Shown in pieces: positions 19,497 to 28,165 of a stretch of 64,000 nt of DNA. This DNA comes from a virus. Every line of letters starts with the position of its first letter. Positions within the stretch are counted from its first letter, which is position 1. The notes beneath the pieces were generated by a model, which was given only the letters and a program-made list of their open reading frames with translations, searched no databases and was not told where the DNA came from. Where the stretch lies: IMG/VR virus record IMGVR_UViG_3300014501_000013, positions 1 through 64,000 of that record; one strand, given 5' to 3'. Made by a program: the position numbers and the translations under genes.

Positions 19497-19768
19497 TGGC
19501 ATTCAACTTCAAGGCTCCGAATCCATCAAAGTTCATCGCCAAGCCATTCAACATCGGCGCCGACATCGGCCACCTTGAGAAATTTCGACCCCTCGGTCAA
19601 AGTATCGGGATTGGGCTTGATAAGGCATCGCGTGCCGAGGGCGGTCCAGCCAATCCGCTCTCGACCGACCCGCTTGGCAACCCGTCGATCATCAAGCGGC
19701 TTTCGTTCAAGAACCGCATGAACCTGCGACCGAAGTTGGCGACACCGCCAAAGATCAAGCCCGTCTAA
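19496..19768 (+). CDS. 90-aa protein immediately before terL
   Basis: MAFNFKAPNPSKFIAKPFNI, then HLEKFRPLGQSIGIGLDKAS; rich in Pro, Lys and Asn with little helix, so probably extended or disordered. It shares one base with the terL start (TAATG). Possibly a minor virion or packaging-associated protein; not recognised. Confidence 0.6.
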   Translation: MAFNFKAPNPSKFIAKPFNIGADIGHLEKFRPLGQSIGIGLDKASRAEGGPANPLSTDPLGNPSIIKRLSFKNRMNLRPKLATPPKIKPV

Positions 19769-21858
19769 TGGCCAAGCAGCAAGCACAGCCGCGCGTCGTT
19801 CTCCTGACCGGCAAGCAGATCCGCGCGGTCAACCCGAACAAGTACACAGGGCCGTTCCGCGCGGTTTGGTGTGCCGAGCACCACTTTACGGGCCCGTGGC
19901 CTTGCGATTGCCCTTCTGGTCCCCAGACCCAGGCGTGGAACAGTGATGCCGACGAGATTGGGCTCGGCGGCACGCGCGGTTCAGCGAAGACGCACCTAAT
20001 GCTTGCTTGGATGGCGTTCCGAGGCAACCCGAGAAAATTGAATAAGCTTCTCGCTGAAGGCAAACAACCTGAAGGCGCCGACGTGATGTACATCAACCAC
20101 CGCAATTTTCGCGGCTTGATGCTTCGCAATCAAGCTAACGATCTTGAGGATTTGATCGATCGTGCGGAGGAGATGTGGGGACCGACCGGCGCAATCATCA
20201 AGCGCGGCAATCCTTCGATGGCGGAATGGCGCACGGGGGCCAAGATTATCTTCGGGCACTTCGGAGACAACGGCTGGAAAAAGTACGTCGGTCCCGAGTA
20301 TCAGCGGATTGCAATTGACCAGGCTGAGATGATGGAGTCAAAGGAAATCCACGACCGCATTATCGGCTCTTGCCGCTCGAAGTGGTCAGCGTTAAAACCG
20401 CAGGCGCTGTTAACGTTCAATCCTGGCGGCGGCGACGAACTAGCGGGCGCTCCCGGCCAAGCGTGGTTGATGGACTATTTTTACATCGAGGATTACGAGC
20501 GCGGTGAGAAACTAAAGCGCGGAGATTACGTTATCGATGAACATGGCAAGTACCACACGTTCATCATGTCGAAGTGGAGCGATAACCCGTACTTGTGTCA
20601 CTACGTTGAATACGACGCGCCCTACGATGCCGCGACGGGAACCGGCGGAAACGTCACCGTCTACAAGCCGAATGAAGGACCATACGTCAAGTGGCTGAAC
20701 TCGATCGAGCCCGAATCGCTGCGCGCCGCGTGGCGCGACGGCAACTGGCACGCGCTCTCCGGCGCTTACTTCCGCGACTTTCGTCCAAATGGACCGCTGG
20801 TAGGTGAAGAGAAGTACAATGCCAATCACGTCTACGACCCGTCCAAAGTAAAACTCGAATCGTGGTTCCACCGCTGGATGGCTATTGACTGGGGCTATAT
20901 CCATCCGAGTGCGTTGGGGTGGTTCTGCAAATCTCCATGGGGCCAGACGTATCTGGAAAAAGAAATTTGCCTCAATCGCGTTGAGCCCTTCGAACTCGGC
21001 ATCCTGATCGCACGTGAATCCAAGGCTGCGCTTGCGGGAGTCGAATCGCACCAGATGGTGATCTACCTATCGCCTGACGCTTACGCAAAGCGCGAGAGTG
21101 AGAATACGGTGGCTTCGCAGATTGCGGCTGGGATCTCTAGCGAACTTGGTCCGCACGCGGCGTTTGTCGCCGATCTTACCGACGAAGAACGCGAGATGGA
21201 TTCGAAGGACGCGCTTGAATCGCTGAAGCGCCGGCGGCGCGAGCAATCGAATACCATGCTTACCTTGGTGCGCGCATCGACCGATCGCGTGGCGGGCTGG
21301 ATGCACATTCAGACCATGTTTAGGTTCAGACCGCTCCAGGAGCAGGCGGTCCCGGATAAGGAATTCGCCGAACAGTTGGAAATCGAGAAGGGTATCGTTG
21401 CCCGATTGCAATATGAGGCGCTCCCGGAGTTTCTTGCGGCGCGCGAAGTGCTACCGAAATTGCAGATTTCCAAGCAGGCGCGAAATCTGATTAAAATGCT
21501 TCCGATGATGATGCACCGGCCTGGGACAAATGACACAGAAAAACTTGACGCAACTGAAACTCGTCCCGGCGACGACTCCTGCGATATGCTGCGCTACGGA
21601 TGCTTTTCGGAAGAGAGGCAGGGCGCGACCGAGGCTCCGCTCGATGTTCGTGTGGGATTGCAGGTCGCTCAGATGCAGTCGCGCTACGGTGGCGGCATTT
21701 CGCATCACAGCGTTCTGATGGCGACAGAGCAGGCGCGGTGGCGCGAGCAGCATCCACTCGCGAAGAAACAGGACCTGTTCGTTGGGGCTAACAGACTTGC
21801 TGCAATTCGCGCGATGCGTTCTGCTAACTTCGGAAGGGGCAACGAAATAATTCAATGA
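19768..21858 (+). CDS. terL: Terminase large subunit
   Basis: A 696-aa protein: ATP-driven DNA packaging motor plus headful or site-specific nuclease. The ATPase domain has a Walker A GLGGTRGSAKTHL near residue 68 and a Walker B-like QRIAIDQAEMME near 178. The nuclease domain (RNase H fold) has RWMAIDWGYIHPSALGWF near 370 with the first metal-binding Asp, then later acidic residues. An N-terminal Cys element (PWPCDCPSG) near 47 is less usual. Length is longer than average. The stop overlaps the next ATG. No convincing small terminase is adjacent; the candidate lies at 13678. Confidence 0.92.
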   Translation: MAKQQAQPRVVLLTGKQIRAVNPNKYTGPFRAVWCAEHHFTGPWPCDCPSGPQTQAWNSDADEIGLGGTRGSAKTHLMLAWMAFRGNPRKLNKLLAEGKQPEGADVMYINHRNFRGLMLRNQANDLEDLIDRAEEMWGPTGAIIKRGNPSMAEWRTGAKIIFGHFGDNGWKKYVGPEYQRIAIDQAEMMESKEIHDRIIGSCRSKWSALKPQALLTFNPGGGDELAGAPGQAWLMDYFYIEDYERGEKLKRGDYVIDEHGKYHTFIMSKWSDNPYLCHYVEYDAPYDAATGTGGNVTVYKPNEGPYVKWLNSIEPESLRAAWRDGNWHALSGAYFRDFRPNGPLVGEEKYNANHVYDPSKVKLESWFHRWMAIDWGYIHPSALGWFCKSPWGQTYLEKEICLNRVEPFELGILIARESKAALAGVESHQMVIYLSPDAYAKRESENTVASQIAAGISSELGPHAAFVADLTDEEREMDSKDALESLKRRRREQSNTMLTLVRASTDRVAGWMHIQTMFRFRPLQEQAVPDKEFAEQLEIEKGIVARLQYEALPEFLAAREVLPKLQISKQARNLIKMLPMMMHRPGTNDTEKLDATETRPGDDSCDMLRYGCFSEERQGATEAPLDVRVGLQVAQMQSRYGGGISHHSVLMATEQARWREQHPLAKKQDLFVGANRLAAIRAMRSANFGRGNEIIQ

Positions 21859-22013
21859 TCCAAGCTGGTTACTTGGCAATGGAAGTAGACATCGAGTATA
21901 CCAACGGTTGGCGCGAGACAATAACGCTACAACCGGGCGAAGATACGACTCTGCCGTTTGAAGGAAAGATTGTCGGAGCACGCCCTGTATTTCAGGAGGA
22001 AGAAGATCGATGA
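21855..22013 (+). CDS. 52-aa beta-rich protein after terL
   Basis: AMEVDIEYTNGWRETITLQ, PGEDTTLPFEGKIVGARPVF. Alternating strands with an acidic tail. Coupled by ATGA to terL and to the next gene. Not recognised. Confidence 0.6.
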   Translation: MIQAGYLAMEVDIEYTNGWRETITLQPGEDTTLPFEGKIVGARPVFQEEEDR

Positions 22014-22345
22014 CACCATCTAGTGGGCCACCCAAAAAGGGGCTTTTGCTACTCGCCGACGACAAGAACGGTCCCCCTCCGCTCTCCTCTCCCGACGAGC
22101 CGGATGCAGACGATGTGCAGCAACCGGGCAGTCAGGGATCGTGCGCCGATTGCGTCTTCTACGACACCTCCGAGCAGAATTGCAAGCGCTATCCTGATTG
22201 GATTCCTCACGCGCCTGATGATTATTGCGGAGAGTACAAAGCAGGCAAGCCACATGATTCAGCGGGCGCTGGAGCGGCACCGCAATCTCAACCGACTTCC
22301 GCGCCGCCCTCACAAGCGGGGCCGTATACGAAACAGCAGTTCTAA
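22010..22345 (+). CDS. Cys4 small protein with disordered flanks
   Basis: A 111-aa protein. The central CADCVFYDTSEQNCKRYPDW, then DDYCGEYK forms a C-x2-C...C...C set like high-potential iron-sulphur or zinc proteins common beside phage portal genes. The N-terminus is Pro/Asp-rich and the C-terminus Ala/Pro/Ser/Gln-rich, both likely disordered. Function unknown. Confidence 0.65.
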   Translation: MTPSSGPPKKGLLLLADDKNGPPPLSSPDEPDADDVQQPGSQGSCADCVFYDTSEQNCKRYPDWIPHAPDDYCGEYKAGKPHDSAGAGAAPQSQPTSAPPSQAGPYTKQQF

Positions 22346-22366
22346 CCCATAAAAAGGAGCAATAAC

Positions 22367-23665
22367 ATGACCGACGCAGAACAACTCGCACAACAGCAAC
22401 AGCAGCAGTTTCCGGGCAACCCTCTCCGGGGTGCCGCGACGCCAGCCAACATGACCGACGCAGAACAACTCGCACAACAGCAACAGCAGTTTCCGCGCGC
22501 CAACCCTAATCTGGTGGCTCAAAAGCAAGTCGGCATGACTGACGCAAACCAACTCGCCCAGCAGTTCCCGCGCGCCATGAACAGCCCGCCTCTCGTTCCG
22601 GGGCCGAGCCCGTTCAAAGAGACAAAGGACTGGGATCAACACAAGGCCGCCTACGAGCAGAAGTCCCGCGATAGCATCAAGGACGGCTTCCGCTATTCGG
22701 CGCGCGTTACGTTCATCAGCCGCTTTGGCGCCGGAATCGCCAAGCGCTTCAAGGGTGACGCCACGACCACACGCCAGGCGTCCAACTCGCAAGCACCTTT
22801 TACCAACAACGTCCCTTCGGACCCGAACGCCCGTGGGCAGCAAGGTTTCCCTTCCCCGGACGTGAACGCCGTCCCGATTGTCGCGCCTCCTCCCTATGCC
22901 GCGACTGATGCCGGGGCCACGCCGAATGAAGCGAGTTCAAACGTTCCCCGAAACCCGCAGTTCCAGAACCAGCCACTCCAGGGACAGCAGTACGGCGAGC
23001 AACTCGGCCAAGGCTCCGTTGACCACTTCGCCGGGTCCGCCGTCACGCCGATACTCAATAACACATTCGTAATTGCGCGCGGGTTCAACGATGCCGCCGA
23101 GTTGCTGGCGTGGTTCAATGCTCCGTTCGGCGATAACGTCGGGCCGCATCAAGATCGGGCATACGTTTCGCCGCGCACTGTCGCTGCCAAAGAACCGGCC
23201 ATCACCGCGAGCGCAGTCTCTTTCGTGGTGCATGACCGTCTCCGAACTGGCGATCAGGGCAGCACGCTTACCGAGAAGACAGGTGACCCGGCAATCTGGG
23301 AACCGTGGCTCGATGAGGGCACGGTAGAGGAACACGCCCGCAGCCAATTCCTGAAGGATGCGCGCGTAGATCTCACCAAGCCTATGTGGGACACTTCGTC
23401 CGCACAAAGGCCTAACCTTGGCCAGGAAGTCGGGCAGCAGACCGGATACGCCCAGGGTCAGGGTCCGAATTACCAGGGTACTCAGAATTACCAGGGACGG
23501 AAAGACCCGAATTACCAGGCCGCTAACGCTCCGAATCTCCAGGGCGTGAACGACCCAAGTGTCTATCCGAAGCGGATGACCAAGAAGGACGGCGAAACTA
23601 AAATCGTCAACGAAGCTTCCGGAGAAGCCGCCGCGCAGGCAGAGGGGCACTCCGTAGTCGCGTGA
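22367..23665 (+). CDS. Virion-associated protein with N-terminal tandem repeats
   Basis: A 432-aa protein with AAGGAG before the ATG. MTDAEQLAQQQQQQFP occurs at residue 1, MTDAEQLAQQQQQFP near 29 and MTDANQLAQQFP near 57; the first two copies are almost identical in DNA (22367 and 22451). Next comes a helical part (DQHKAAYEQKSRDSIKDGFR), then a long Gln/Asn/Pro-rich region with YQG repeats (NYQGTQNYQGRKDPNYQ). Mostly disordered. Position between terL and the portal suggests a head-associated protein. Coupled to the next gene by GTGA. Confidence 0.6.
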   Translation: MTDAEQLAQQQQQQFPGNPLRGAATPANMTDAEQLAQQQQQFPRANPNLVAQKQVGMTDANQLAQQFPRAMNSPPLVPGPSPFKETKDWDQHKAAYEQKSRDSIKDGFRYSARVTFISRFGAGIAKRFKGDATTTRQASNSQAPFTNNVPSDPNARGQQGFPSPDVNAVPIVAPPPYAATDAGATPNEASSNVPRNPQFQNQPLQGQQYGEQLGQGSVDHFAGSAVTPILNNTFVIARGFNDAAELLAWFNAPFGDNVGPHQDRAYVSPRTVAAKEPAITASAVSFVVHDRLRTGDQGSTLTEKTGDPAIWEPWLDEGTVEEHARSQFLKDARVDLTKPMWDTSSAQRPNLGQEVGQQTGYAQGQGPNYQGTQNYQGRKDPNYQAANAPNLQGVNDPSVYPKRMTKKDGETKIVNEASGEAAAQAEGHSVVA

Positions 23666-24021
23666 CCTGGACCCAAACCTTCCTGCTCCTGTTCGCCGAC
23701 TACCGCGATGCGCTCGATCGCGTAACGAAGGCGGAAGATGAAGCGCGGTTCGAACGGGGCCGCGCTGATTCGCTCGCGGAGCAACTTGCGACCACTCAGA
23801 AGGACGCACTGGAACGCGAGCGCGTCATCGCCGACCGCATGATGGCTATCAAGCACGGGCCGCGCTCGGTGCTGACCAACGAGCAGATATCCCAAGCGGC
23901 ATTGACGCAGGAACCAAGGAAAACGCCGAATCCCGTGACCGACGTGCGGGAGTGGCAGCAGGCTCAGACCATGAGCACACTGAACACCTTCGACAAGTTC
24001 GACAGAAAAGTGAATGGATAG
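23662..24021 (+). CDS. 119-aa coiled-coil protein (GTG start)
   Basis: TWTQTFLLLFADYRDALDRV begins with an amphipathic helix, then KAEDEARFERGRADSLAEQL, ATTQKDALERERVIADRMM make a long coiled coil. The C-terminus is charged (FDKFDRKVNG). It overlaps the portal gene start by 8 bases. Possibly a scaffold or portal-assembly helper; unproven. Confidence 0.6.
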   Translation: MTWTQTFLLLFADYRDALDRVTKAEDEARFERGRADSLAEQLATTQKDALERERVIADRMMAIKHGPRSVLTNEQISQAALTQEPRKTPNPVTDVREWQQAQTMSTLNTFDKFDRKVNG

Positions 24022-26542
24022 CGCTCTCCTCCAACTGATCGATTGCGATCCGGCGCTCAAGCAGGTTGACGCCACAGGCGCCGCTCCGCTCGACAAGATC
24101 ATCACCGCCGTGGAAACGATGCTCAAGGACTCGGTGGACGCCAACTATCAGGGCGAGCGTGTGCTTCAGCTTTTGCGCCTGGAACGCGCCGACAACTTCT
24201 ATCGCGGTATTCAGAATATCGCGCCAACGATGGATGGACAAACCGGTGCAATCGGCTGGACGCAATTCGGGCCAACGGCCGGAAAAATGGGTGACCCTCA
24301 GACCCAAGCGCGCGCTTTCGATTACAACCCGCGGCTCACCAAATCCTACGGCGATAAGTTCATCGCGGTTCTTGGGCAGCGGCCCTTTTACAACTCAACC
24401 GCCGAACCAATTGACGAAAACAAAGAGCAAGATCGCCGTGGCGCGAGACAAGTGAATCTGCTGATCCAAATGCTGAGCGGCCAACTGGATCTCAAGACTC
24501 TCAACAAGCAACTCTGCTACATCCTCTACAAAAACGGAACGGCCATCGGGCAGGCGAAGCCCGTTGTGGACGCGAAGCGCTTCGGCACGCACGATATCCC
24601 GAACCTGATCCCGCACACAACTTGCCTCGGTTGCGGTGATACAGCACCCAATACTTCGCCTGATACGCAAACGCCGCAGACGTGTCCCGGATGTGGAGGG
24701 CCACTCGCGAACACAGCCGCGCCTGACCCCACACAACCTGTGCTGAGCATTCCGCAGCGCAGCGTAGATTTGGAACTTTTTAGCGGCTACACTCACACAT
24801 GGCCCTTTAGCGTGAAGTTCCAAACCGGCGCGCTCCGCTACTCGCCGTGGGTGGTTGCCAAGTCGGGGAAAGACCGAGGCGCAATCCTCAAGGACTATCC
24901 GCAAGCGCGCAAGATCGTAGGGATGGGTACGAACACCCAGTACGGTTCCGGTTCGCCTGATGATGCGACCGCCGCTGTGGTTCAGGCTTCCGCGCAATCG
25001 CAGACCGGCACAATCCGTTCGCGCAACCTGAATGTTTGGACTGAAGCACTCTACGACATCGATGCTTCGCAAATCGAGTTGATAGACGATGACGCCACGC
25101 GGATGCTGGTCAAGCAGTACTTCTCCGAGGGCATCTTTTGCGTTCAGATTGAGGGGAAGACCGTCGCGATTCACAATCAGGACTATCGCAAGAAGCTCAC
25201 CGTCTGTACGCCGGCCATGTCGGACTATCTTTTCACCGATGGTGGCTGCTGGGGCATGTTGGGGCTCGAAGATTTTTACTCCAACATGCTAAACATCATC
25301 GCCGAAACACTCGAAACCGGCATCATGCGGTTCATTGTTAACGAGGAATACGTTTCTGGTGACGATTTGAACCGAAATCGCTACTCGCCGAACCGTTTTG
25401 TCAGCGCGGTCCCCAAATACGGCGATAATTTGCAGAACGCCGTTGTCCCGCTACCGACTTCCGACTATCCGCAGCAGATCACCGAGGTCTTTGGCATCAT
25501 TGATGGACTGATTCAGAACATTTTGGGGCTCCTGCCGCAAGTTTACGGCCAGATGCCTGGAAACTTGACCCTAGGGCAGGCCCGGATGATGTTAAACCAG
25601 GGCTTGATGCAACTCGGGACCGTCGCGGAGCTGATTTCGAGCTTCTGGGAGGCTTCCTGGACCAATCTGGTCAAGATGTACTGCGAAATAGCGCTCACTA
25701 ACCCGGAATTTCAGGGCCAGAGCATCGATTTGGACCTGATCCGATCGAGCGGCTGGATGGTCAAGAGCGATACCGCAATTCCGCGTTCTTTTGCCGAGCG
25801 CGTCGAGTCACTGCGGGCACTTTTACAGGAAACGCCGCAGTTGGCCGACACTTTGAAGATCACCACTGCTGCAAACGCCGGGAAATTGCGCCAGTACATG
25901 GATCTTCCGGACTTCGAGGACCCCGACGAGGAGGCGATGGACGCCCTCAACGAAATCATCGATCAATTGTGGCAAGCAGCTCCGATGCCGCCTCCTCCGC
26001 CTCAACCTGGACCGCCAGATCCAATTACCGGGATGCCAACACCACCGCCGCCGCCTCCGCCACCGGAGCCATCGATCCCGTTCAACCAAATGCTGTTCGA
26101 TCCGAACATGACGATGCAATTGTGCCGCATGTCGATGCTCAAGGCGATGTTGAAGCCGACCGCGCAGCGCAGTCAGGACAGTCCTGGCTTCCAGAACCTG
26201 GGCGCGTTCTTCTCGCAGGCGCAGCAAGCCGCCGCCCCGCCGCCGCCACCGCCTCCGCAGCCTAAGATGACCTTTACGGCGAAGATTCCGGATCTCACGC
26301 CGGAACAGGAAGGCGCGGTGCTGAACGATTTCGGGGTAACCGTACCGCCGCCGCATCCGGGAGCGATCCAGGCGCGCGCACAGGACAAGATGAACGAACA
26401 AGCTTCGAGTGCTCCTCCCGGCAGTACTTCTCCTGGAGGACCGGGACTTCCTCCCCCCGGTCCTCCAAATTTGTCCATGCCGAGTGGAATTATGCAACCC
26501 GGAACGCCTGCAATGCCCAATCCGATGGGGCCAATTCAATAA
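24014..26542 (+). CDS. Portal protein with inserted zinc ribbon
   Basis: An 842-aa protein, long for a portal. The C-terminal half contains the typical portal features: LEDFYSNMLNIIAETLETGI, DGLIQNILGLLPQVYGQMPG, NLTLGQARMMLNQGLMQLGT, then a helix running into MYCEIALTNPEF. A zinc-ribbon-like insertion (CLGCGDTAPN, TCPGCGGPL) lies near residues 203-233 and is not usual. After about residue 650 the protein becomes Pro-rich and low complexity (PMPPPPPQPGPPDP), then ends with a disordered Pro/Gly tail. It forms the DNA entry ring of the capsid and binds terminase. Confidence 0.88.
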   Translation: MDSALLQLIDCDPALKQVDATGAAPLDKIITAVETMLKDSVDANYQGERVLQLLRLERADNFYRGIQNIAPTMDGQTGAIGWTQFGPTAGKMGDPQTQARAFDYNPRLTKSYGDKFIAVLGQRPFYNSTAEPIDENKEQDRRGARQVNLLIQMLSGQLDLKTLNKQLCYILYKNGTAIGQAKPVVDAKRFGTHDIPNLIPHTTCLGCGDTAPNTSPDTQTPQTCPGCGGPLANTAAPDPTQPVLSIPQRSVDLELFSGYTHTWPFSVKFQTGALRYSPWVVAKSGKDRGAILKDYPQARKIVGMGTNTQYGSGSPDDATAAVVQASAQSQTGTIRSRNLNVWTEALYDIDASQIELIDDDATRMLVKQYFSEGIFCVQIEGKTVAIHNQDYRKKLTVCTPAMSDYLFTDGGCWGMLGLEDFYSNMLNIIAETLETGIMRFIVNEEYVSGDDLNRNRYSPNRFVSAVPKYGDNLQNAVVPLPTSDYPQQITEVFGIIDGLIQNILGLLPQVYGQMPGNLTLGQARMMLNQGLMQLGTVAELISSFWEASWTNLVKMYCEIALTNPEFQGQSIDLDLIRSSGWMVKSDTAIPRSFAERVESLRALLQETPQLADTLKITTAANAGKLRQYMDLPDFEDPDEEAMDALNEIIDQLWQAAPMPPPPPQPGPPDPITGMPTPPPPPPPPEPSIPFNQMLFDPNMTMQLCRMSMLKAMLKPTAQRSQDSPGFQNLGAFFSQAQQAAAPPPPPPPQPKMTFTAKIPDLTPEQEGAVLNDFGVTVPPPHPGAIQARAQDKMNEQASSAPPGSTSPGGPGLPPPGPPNLSMPSGIMQPGTPAMPNPMGPIQ

Positions 26543-26551
26543 AGGAAAAAC

Positions 26552-27997
26552 ATGGCAACTGAAGCAATTCCGATCACCAGCGCGCCAGCCCCTGTGGCTC
26601 CAGCGCCAGCAGCGCCAGCGTCTACGCCCGCCGCAACTCCAGGACAAAGCCTCGCTGATCTCGTCCGAGAGTCCATTGTCCCGCTGAACACGGAGGCTGC
26701 GCCAGTTGATGGCGGTACTCCGGCGACACCAGCACCCGATGGCCAGCAAGCCGCGCCAGCGCTTGAGCCGATGGTTCTGCCTGATGATGGGGTTGCCCCT
26801 CCTGCTACCGCGGCGCCAGCGGTTGCCGACCCAAACGCACCGGCGGTTGAGGAACCACTCGACTTCACAGGCGAGTCACTAGAACCGGACAGCGTGGACG
26901 CCGATGGCAAGCGCATGTTCACAACGCCCACTAAATGGGCGAAGTTCCAGAACGCAGCTAAGTTCGTAAATGCGCTCCAGGAGGTGATGCCGCAAGTCAC
27001 CCCGTCCACCGTTATCGACGCAGTGAAGCGCGCAGGGGCAGCCGATGCCCTAATGACGAAGTATCAGTTGGGCGCCTCTAACCCGTCGGATGTGAATGAC
27101 GTTCTCGATCTATTTACCGGCGAGATTGAGGTTAACGGCGTTAAGCAGCAGCCTACCCCGGTCGAGCGGCAGGCCTTTGGTGCGCTAGTACTTAATGCCT
27201 TGGATCGGCTCCAGCGCATCAACCCGCAGGCCATGCAGGGCGTCTACCGCGTCCACAACCAGCAGACCGTGGAAGGGTTGCGCGCCCGCGCTCGCGCGCT
27301 TCCTGATGGCCCCGAACGTGAGCAGAAGATCGCCTTGGCGCTTCGTTTTGAGCAGGAAGTGTTCGGAAAGTTCACCCCGCGAGACCAGTGGCTTCAGGCG
27401 CAGCCTACGGACCCTATCGAGCAGCAGCGTCAGCAGATTGCGCGTGAACGGCAAACCCTCGTAACCCAACAGCAGGAATGGCAGCGAACGCAATACGGTC
27501 AACTCGTTGCTAGCGTAGGCGAAGCGCAAGAAGCAGCGCGTCAGGAACCGATAAACCAACTCCTTGACAGGTTCAAGGATAACCCAATCGGCCAAAAGTT
27601 CCGTTCGCAAATGCACGGCGAATTGTTGCAGGCGGTCCAGGATACCGAGATCGCGCATCCGGAATGGGCTTATCAACACCAGACGCTCGAACAGCAGGCG
27701 TTGATGCAGCCCACGCCCCAGAACATACAGGCTTTGAACGATTACCGACGGAATATCTCGAAGCGCGTTGTCGCGGCGAATGCCAAGGCCGTGATCGAGA
27801 AATACAATTCCATCGCACTACAGAACAACCAAGCGGACAAGGACCGCGCCCTTAGGCCGATTGTTAATACGCCATCCCCGAATGGGGCAACAACCCAGGC
27901 TCCGAATGGAGCTATGGAAAGCGTCATGAAGCAACCGGACCTGAAGAACGCGATTCGGGAAACCATCCGGCAGACCGCTGCTGGCGTCCGCTTGTAA
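26552..27997 (+). CDS. Putative scaffolding protein
   Basis: A 481-aa protein between portal and capsid genes, the usual place for scaffold. The N-terminal 100 residues are Ala/Pro-rich and disordered. A charged helical body follows, with RARALPDGPEREQKIALALR, a long Gln-rich coiled coil (EQQRQQIARERQTLVTQQQE) and FKDNPIGQKFRSQMHGELLQ. Such a disordered-plus-coiled-coil layout fits phage scaffold proteins; no sequence family recognised. AAGGA precedes the ATG. Confidence 0.65.
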   Translation: MATEAIPITSAPAPVAPAPAAPASTPAATPGQSLADLVRESIVPLNTEAAPVDGGTPATPAPDGQQAAPALEPMVLPDDGVAPPATAAPAVADPNAPAVEEPLDFTGESLEPDSVDADGKRMFTTPTKWAKFQNAAKFVNALQEVMPQVTPSTVIDAVKRAGAADALMTKYQLGASNPSDVNDVLDLFTGEIEVNGVKQQPTPVERQAFGALVLNALDRLQRINPQAMQGVYRVHNQQTVEGLRARARALPDGPEREQKIALALRFEQEVFGKFTPRDQWLQAQPTDPIEQQRQQIARERQTLVTQQQEWQRTQYGQLVASVGEAQEAARQEPINQLLDRFKDNPIGQKFRSQMHGELLQAVQDTEIAHPEWAYQHQTLEQQALMQPTPQNIQALNDYRRNISKRVVAANAKAVIEKYNSIALQNNQADKDRALRPIVNTPSPNGATTQAPNGAMESVMKQPDLKNAIRETIRQTAAGVRL

Positions 27998-28049
27998 CTC
28001 GACTCAAACAGGCAAGATCACCCGTAACGACCGACGCACTAATCGTGGC

Positions 28050-28068
28050 ACTCGCCGCAATGGCGAGT
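28050..28068 (+). terminator. Hairpin in the scaffold-capsid gap
   Basis: ACTCGCC (28050-28056) pairs with GGCGAGT (28062-28068), 5-nt loop, followed by TTGCC. The T-run is poor. It is the only obvious structure in the 168-base gap before the capsid gene and may tune read-through or processing. Confidence 0.4.
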
Positions 28069-28165
28069 TTGCCGGATCTCTCGCGCAATGCTTGAGATCG
28101 CGCGCCCGATTGTCCACGTCCTAACGAGTTTCTGGTGTTCGCCATTCCAACAGGAGAATCTCATC

